Shown one piece after another: positions 7,309 to 10,572 of a stretch of 10,572 bases of DNA. How positions within the stretch are numbered: the stretch's first letter is position 1; every line of letters starts with the position of its first letter. The position numbers and the translations under genes were made by a program. The notes below the pieces were generated by a model. The model was not told the origin of the DNA. It worked only from the letters and a program-made list of their open reading frames with translations, and ran no database searches. The DNA comes from Caulobacteraceae bacterium (lineage in GTDB: Bacteria; Pseudomonadota; Alphaproteobacteria; Caulobacterales; Caulobacteraceae): positions 1-10,572 of the forward strand of contig JASLDZ010000105.1 of assembly GCA_030151985.1 (NCBI GenBank), in the 5' to 3' direction.

Positions 7309-7314
7309 CTTTTT
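7293..7314 (+). terminator. Hairpin followed by T tract, reading plus strand
   Basis: CTTGCG (7293-7298) pairs with CGCAAG (7303-7308) over a four-base loop and is followed by CTTTTTC, the shape of an intrinsic terminator on the plus strand. No plus-strand gene lies upstream, and all neighbours read minus. The inverted repeat coincides with the proposed operator, so termination may be incidental. It could limit antisense transcription into the kinase gene. Confidence 0.25.
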
Positions 7315-7332
7315 CTTGAAGCGCGCCTCGGA

Positions 7333-8718
7333 TCATTTCGATTGCGCTCCGAAGTCGACCACCACCCGCAGGCCCGGCGCGGCGCCCTCGGCCCATACGC
7401 GGCCGCCGAACGCCTGGGTGGCCGCGGCGACCAGGGCCAGCCCGAGGCCGGAACCCGGAGTCGCCCGGGCCGCGTCGCCGCGGTGGAAGGGCTGGAACAC
7501 GGCCTCGCGCTCGCCGGCTTCCACCCCCGGCCCGTCGTCGCGCACCACCAGCCGGGGGCCGGCCGCCTCCACCCGCAGCTCCACCTCCGCGCCGGGGGGC
7601 GTATGGGTCAAGGCGTTCTCCACCAGGTTGGCGATCAGCCGGCCGAGCAACCGGTCCTCGGCCGTCACCAGGGCGCCCGGTTCGCCGAACAACGCCAGCG
7701 TGCGACCGCCGTCCTGCGCGCCGGGCGCATAGGCTTCCGCCACCCGGGCGGCGACCGCGTAGAGGTCGATCCGCGTGCGCGGCAGGCCGGGCGCGCCCGC
7801 TTCCAGTTCCGCGAGCTGAAGCATGGCCTGGAACAGCGACAGCACCTCGGTGACGCGGGTGGAGGCCTGGGCCAGGGCGCTCCGCAGCGCGTCGGCGTCG
7901 GCCGGCCGGGCCAGCGCGCGGGCGATCTCCTGGTTGTGGTGCGCGAGCGGGCGGCGAAGGTCGTGCGCGATGGAGGCGGACACGCGGCGCAGGCCCTCGG
8001 TCAGGGCGGTCGTGCGGTCGAGCAGGCCGTTCAGCGCCAGCGCCAGCCCGTCGAGGTCGGAGCGTCCCCGCACGGCTACGGGCGCGCGGGCGGCGCGGTC
8101 GCCCGCGGCGTAGGCGGCCACGGCGGCGCGCATCTCGTCGACCCGCCGCAGGCCCCTCTGGCTGACCGCGACGCCCAGCCCGAGCCCGACCGCGGTGGCC
8201 AGCGCCAGCACCCCCGCGAGCACCGCGCCCTCCAGCGCGTCCGCCGCCCGTCGCGGGCCGAGGTCGCGCCCGACGGTCAGCCGCAGGCCGCCGGGAAGCA
8301 CGGCCGTCTCGGCGCGGATGGTCTCCGGCAGCTCGTCGGCGCGGTCGCCCTCCACCAGCGTCCGGTCGGCCAAGCCATCGGGCCAGCGCGCGTCGGGCAG
8401 GTCCCCCGCCAGCCGGCGACCGGAGCCGTCGGACAGGCGAAGCTCCCAGTCGTCGGTGTCGTGCTGCAGGACGTCGATGGCCCGCGCCAGTCCGGTAACG
8501 CCGGCGCGGTCGTGGACCTCGCGCAGGCGGTCGAGCTGCGCGCCGATCCCCGCCTCCAGCGCCCGCGCGTCCGCCTGCCGCAGCGCCAGGAGGCCGGCCC
8601 CGCCGCAGAGGCCGAACAGGGCGACGAAGATCGCCGTCTGCGCCACCGCCAACCGGAAGCTGGTGGCCCGGAGCAGGCGCTCGTGGAGCCGCTCAGGCCG
8701 CGCCTCAGTCCGCGACAA
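7333..8718 (-). CDS. Sensor histidine kinase of a two-component system
   Basis: This inner-membrane kinase is the likely partner of the regulator encoded just upstream. Its 461 residues are organised as TM1 (about 23-46), a periplasmic sensor of roughly 115 residues, TM2 (about 162-185), a HAMP linker, a dimerisation domain with the phospho-accepting His252 in SIAHDLRRPLAHHN, and an ATPase domain with the N box LVENALTHT (Asn368), the G1 box DDGPGV (394-399) and the G2 box GSGLGLAL. The sensor loop has no His- or Cys-rich cluster. The start is TTG 8718, overlapping the regulator's end by 14 bases, so translation is probably coupled. The next start-like codons lie inside TM1 and would damage it. 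No strong ribosome site is visible. The usual DLRTPL is DLRRPL here, a mild variation. Confidence 0.93.
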   Translation of the reverse strand: MSRTEARPERLHERLLRATSFRLAVAQTAIFVALFGLCGGAGLLALRQADARALEAGIGAQLDRLREVHDRAGVTGLARAIDVLQHDTDDWELRLSDGSGRRLAGDLPDARWPDGLADRTLVEGDRADELPETIRAETAVLPGGLRLTVGRDLGPRRAADALEGAVLAGVLALATAVGLGLGVAVSQRGLRRVDEMRAAVAAYAAGDRAARAPVAVRGRSDLDGLALALNGLLDRTTALTEGLRRVSASIAHDLRRPLAHHNQEIARALARPADADALRSALAQASTRVTEVLSLFQAMLQLAELEAGAPGLPRTRIDLYAVAARVAEAYAPGAQDGGRTLALFGEPGALVTAEDRLLGRLIANLVENALTHTPPGAEVELRVEAAGPRLVVRDDGPGVEAGEREAVFQPFHRGDAARATPGSGLGLALVAAATQAFGGRVWAEGAAPGLRVVVDFGAQSK

Positions 8719-9379
8719 GGACGTAGCCCACCCCGCGGACGGTCTGGATGCGGTCGCAGCCGCCGGACCGCGTCAGCTTGGTGCGCAGCCGGCTGACGTG
8801 CGGCTCGACCAGCGAGCCGGGGGAGTCCGGGTCCAGTTCCAGCGCGCGCTCGACCAGCATCGCGCGGGTGACCGGCCGGCCGGCGTTCAGGGTCAGGAGC
8901 TCCAGGATCCGGTACTCCCGGGGCGTCAGGTCCAGGAGGGTCGCGCCACGGCGCGCGACATGGGCCCGCCGGTCCAGGCGGATGTCGGCGACCTCCAGCA
9001 CGTTGGGATCGGCGGAGAGCGGCGGCCGGCGTCCCAGCGCCTCCACCCGCGCGACGAGTTCCGGAAGCTCGAACGGCTTGACCAGGTAGTCGTCGCCGCC
9101 CGCCCGCAGCCCCTCGACCCGGTCGGACAGGCCGCCCAGCGCCGTCAGGAACAGCACCGGGACCGACATGCCCGCGGTGCGCAGCGCCCGCACCAGCGAC
9201 AGGCCGTCGATGTGCGGCAGCAGCCGGTCGACCACCATCACGTCGGGCGCGAAGCCGTGCGCCAGCTTCAGCCCCTCTCGGCCGTCGTGGGCGCGCTTCA
9301 CCTCGTGGCCTTGGGCCGCGAGCCCCTCGGCCAGGAAGGCGGCGGTGGAGGCGTCGTCCTCGACGATCAGCACCTGCAC
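8705..9379 (-). CDS. OmpR-family response regulator
   Basis: This 224-residue cytoplasmic transcription factor has an N-terminal receiver domain with acidic pocket Asp8-Asp9, phosphorylation site Asp51 (in VMVVDRLLP), Thr79 and Lys101 (in YLVKPFE). The C-terminal winged helix shows TPREYRILELL, then EPHVSRLRTKL and the terminal hairpin IQTVRGVGYVL. All conserved catalytic residues are present. The start is GTG 9379: minus-strand GGAAAGGA (9395-9388) sits eight bases before it, and the receiver's first strand begins right there. The propeller gene ends 20 bases upstream, so the two share a transcript. It overlaps the kinase gene at its 3' end. It probably controls both transcription units through the repeated element found upstream of each. 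Residues such as GREGLKLAHGFAPD resemble QseB/CusR-type regulators, but the subfamily is not assigned. Confidence 0.96.
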   Translation of the reverse strand: MQVLIVEDDASTAAFLAEGLAAQGHEVKRAHDGREGLKLAHGFAPDVMVVDRLLPHIDGLSLVRALRTAGMSVPVLFLTALGGLSDRVEGLRAGGDDYLVKPFELPELVARVEALGRRPPLSADPNVLEVADIRLDRRAHVARRGATLLDLTPREYRILELLTLNAGRPVTRAMLVERALELDPDSPGSLVEPHVSRLRTKLTRSGGCDRIQTVRGVGYVLVAD

Positions 9380-9399
9380 CGCGTCGGTCCTTTCCGCGC

Positions 9400-10416
9400 T
9401 CAGCCCTGCGGGGCCACGACCAGCACCACGAAGCTGCCGGGCGTCGCCTGCGGCTTGCCGCCGGGCGTCGCCGGAGGTCCGTAGCTGGCGGTGGGAAGGT
9501 AGAGCCGCCCGGTCTTGGGGTCGAGCGCCCCGGTGCGCGCGCCCTTGGCGGTGGCCGCGCGCGACAGCACGGCCAGCTTGCCGTCCGCGCCCTCGCCGAT
9601 CACCGCCAGCGTCCCGTCGCCGCCCGAGGGGATGAAGGTAAGCCGCCGCTCGGCGTCATGGATCGCGGCGTCGGGACGGGGGCCGATGGCGAGCGTGCCG
9701 AGGTCGGCGCCGTCCAGCCCCGTGACCTTGGCGACCCCGTTCGCGCAGGCGGACACGAGCGCCTTGGACTCCGCTACGTAGGCCAGCCCCGTCGGGCCGT
9801 CGCAGCCGTTCAGCGGATGGCGGGCCAGCACCTTGCGCGCGCGGGTGTCGATCACCGCCAGCTGGTTCTTGTCCTCGACGTTGACGTAGAGCCGGCCCTG
9901 CCCGTCGGCGACGGCGAACTCCAGGGCGCCGCCGATCGGCACGGTGGCGACGACGGCCTTGGCCGCGGGGTCGATCACGCTGGCGTCGCCGGAGTCCGCG
10001 TTCATCACCCACAGCGTGCCGGTGGCCGGGTCGAAGGCGGCCGCGTCGGGCTTGGTCCCGACCGGGATCGTCGCCGCGACCGCTCCGGTCTCGCCGTCGA
10101 ACAGGATCGCCGTGTTCGCGCCGCCGTCGGTGGAGAGCACCAGCGGCGTCCCGGGCACCGGCAGGGCGGAGTGGCCCCGCTGGGTCTTGGAGACGCCCGG
10201 CGTGACCTTGCCCGTGTCCACGTCCACCGCCATGGCGCCCGTGCTCCGCGCGACGTAGAGCCGGCGCCGGACGGGATCGAAGCTGGCGTAGTCCCACCCG
10301 CCGTCCGGACCCTTGATCCGGTCCACCACGGCATAGGCGGGCGCCGGCGCGGCCGAGGCGGAGGCCGCGGCGGAAAGGCCGACAGCGAAGGCGGCGAAGG
10401 CGGAAAGGGCGCGCAC
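9400..10416 (-). CDS. Secreted YVTN/YncE-type beta-propeller protein
   Basis: This 338-residue protein is probably periplasmic. From GTG 10416 it begins MRALSAFAAFAVGLSAAASASA, a clean Sec signal cleaved around residue 22-23 (SASA-AP). The mature part repeats a blade pattern of the YVTN type: RLYVARSTGAMAVDVDTGKV, ATIPVGTKPDAAAFDPATGT, VVATVPIGGALEFAVADGQ and LYVNVEDKNQLAVIDT. Two Cys lie in NGCDGPTGL and VSACANG. Such propellers bind partners or ligands; an enzymatic role is not indicated. The start is supported by GGAG seven bases upstream. An ATG at 10491 would add 25 residues with Cys before the signal and looks wrong. It is the first gene of the regulator-kinase unit, so a part in signal sensing or substrate handling for the efflux system is reasonable but inferred. 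Confidence 0.88.
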   Translation of the reverse strand: MRALSAFAAFAVGLSAAASASAAPAPAYAVVDRIKGPDGGWDYASFDPVRRRLYVARSTGAMAVDVDTGKVTPGVSKTQRGHSALPVPGTPLVLSTDGGANTAILFDGETGAVAATIPVGTKPDAAAFDPATGTLWVMNADSGDASVIDPAAKAVVATVPIGGALEFAVADGQGRLYVNVEDKNQLAVIDTRARKVLARHPLNGCDGPTGLAYVAESKALVSACANGVAKVTGLDGADLGTLAIGPRPDAAIHDAERRLTFIPSGGDGTLAVIGEGADGKLAVLSRAATAKGARTGALDPKTGRLYLPTASYGPPATPGGKPQATPGSFVVLVVAPQG

Positions 10417-10423
10417 AGGCAGG

Positions 10424-10427
10424 CTCC
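10424..10427 (-). promoter_or_regulatory. Ribosome binding site fixing the propeller gene start
   Basis: Minus-strand GGAG lies seven bases before GTG 10416. It favours this start over the upstream in-frame ATG at 10491, which has no such site. Confidence 0.6.
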
Positions 10428-10502
10428 GGGAACACGAAGGAGCGCAAGCGTTAGCGGCGATCCGGCCGGCGGAAAAGGGCGCGCGGGGCATGAAACATCA
10501 TT

Positions 10503-10523
10503 CTTGCCCGGTCGCAAGACTTC
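10503..10523 (-). promoter_or_regulatory. Putative response-regulator operator before the propeller gene
   Basis: On the minus strand this reads GAAGTCTTGCG-N5-GCAAG, with the inverted repeat CTTGC-N6-GCAAG. It is 17/21 identical to 7288-7308, including the first 11 bases without a mismatch. It lies about 87 bases upstream of the chosen GTG and would fit autoregulation of the propeller-regulator-kinase unit. Orientation relative to transcription is opposite to the copy upstream of the efflux genes, which the palindromic core would allow. Confidence 0.5.
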
Positions 10524-10572
10524 GGCGACTCGCCCTGATGCTTGGCGTTTACATCGACTGACAGGAAACTGT

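Larger units (their letters stand above)
10417..10572. other. Upstream region of the regulator/efflux cluster
   Basis: No gene is seen in these 156 bases. The region holds the 21-bp element at 10503-10523, a second copy of GCTTGCGCTC (minus strand, 10449-10440) that also occurs at 7309-7300, and a weak promoter candidate with minus-strand TTTTCC (10476-10471), 17 bases, and TAACGC within GCTAACGC (10455-10448). Near the right edge AGGAAA (10562-10567, plus strand) could be the ribosome site of a divergent gene starting beyond the window. Confidence 0.4.

Noticed and set aside
7294..8796. 500-codon plus-strand open frame opposite the histidine kinase
   Set aside because: The minus strand carries a complete kinase with H, N and G boxes. 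The opposite frame is compositional noise.

Overview
The base composition (very high G+C, strong G/C third-position bias) and a dispersed palindromic repeat built on CTGGGTCCCGGC...GCCGGGATGA suggest an alphaproteobacterium. It is most likely of the Caulobacterales type (Caulobacter, Phenylobacterium or Brevundimonas). This assignment is an inference from sequence style, not a database match.

Layout. Positions 104-1516 (+) carry a complete dihydrolipoyl dehydrogenase (E3) gene, with a hairpin repeat just before its start. A promoter-like sequence and a single tRNA-Ser(GGA) gene follow (1609-1698, +). From 1732 to about 10416 all genes lie on the minus strand and read toward the tRNA. In order of transcription they are: a secreted YVTN/YncE-type beta-propeller protein, an OmpR-family response regulator, a membrane histidine kinase, then, after a 129-base gap, an outer-membrane efflux lipoprotein, a periplasmic adaptor and an inner-membrane RND pump.

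How the genes work together. The last three genes make a complete tripartite efflux machine in the outer membrane-adaptor-pump order typical of Czc/Cus-like loci. The kinase and regulator are the obvious candidates to control it. A shared 21-bp element, GAAGTCTTGCG-N5-GCAAG, lies upstream of both the propeller gene and the outer-membrane gene. This suggests two co-regulated transcription units with the regulator controlling its own expression and the pump. The beta-propeller protein is probably periplasmic and may be a sensing or handling accessory. The substrate cannot be read from the sequence: the pump's TM4 motif is of the Asp-Asp (drug-type) pattern rather than the metal-type pattern, and TM10 carries a Glu where AcrB has its relay Lys.

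The most unusual structures are the shared operator, a 123-bp palindromic repeat that sits in frame across the 5' end of the adaptor gene and obscures its true start and signal peptide, and a diverged half-copy of that repeat with a compensatory stem change in front of the E3 gene.
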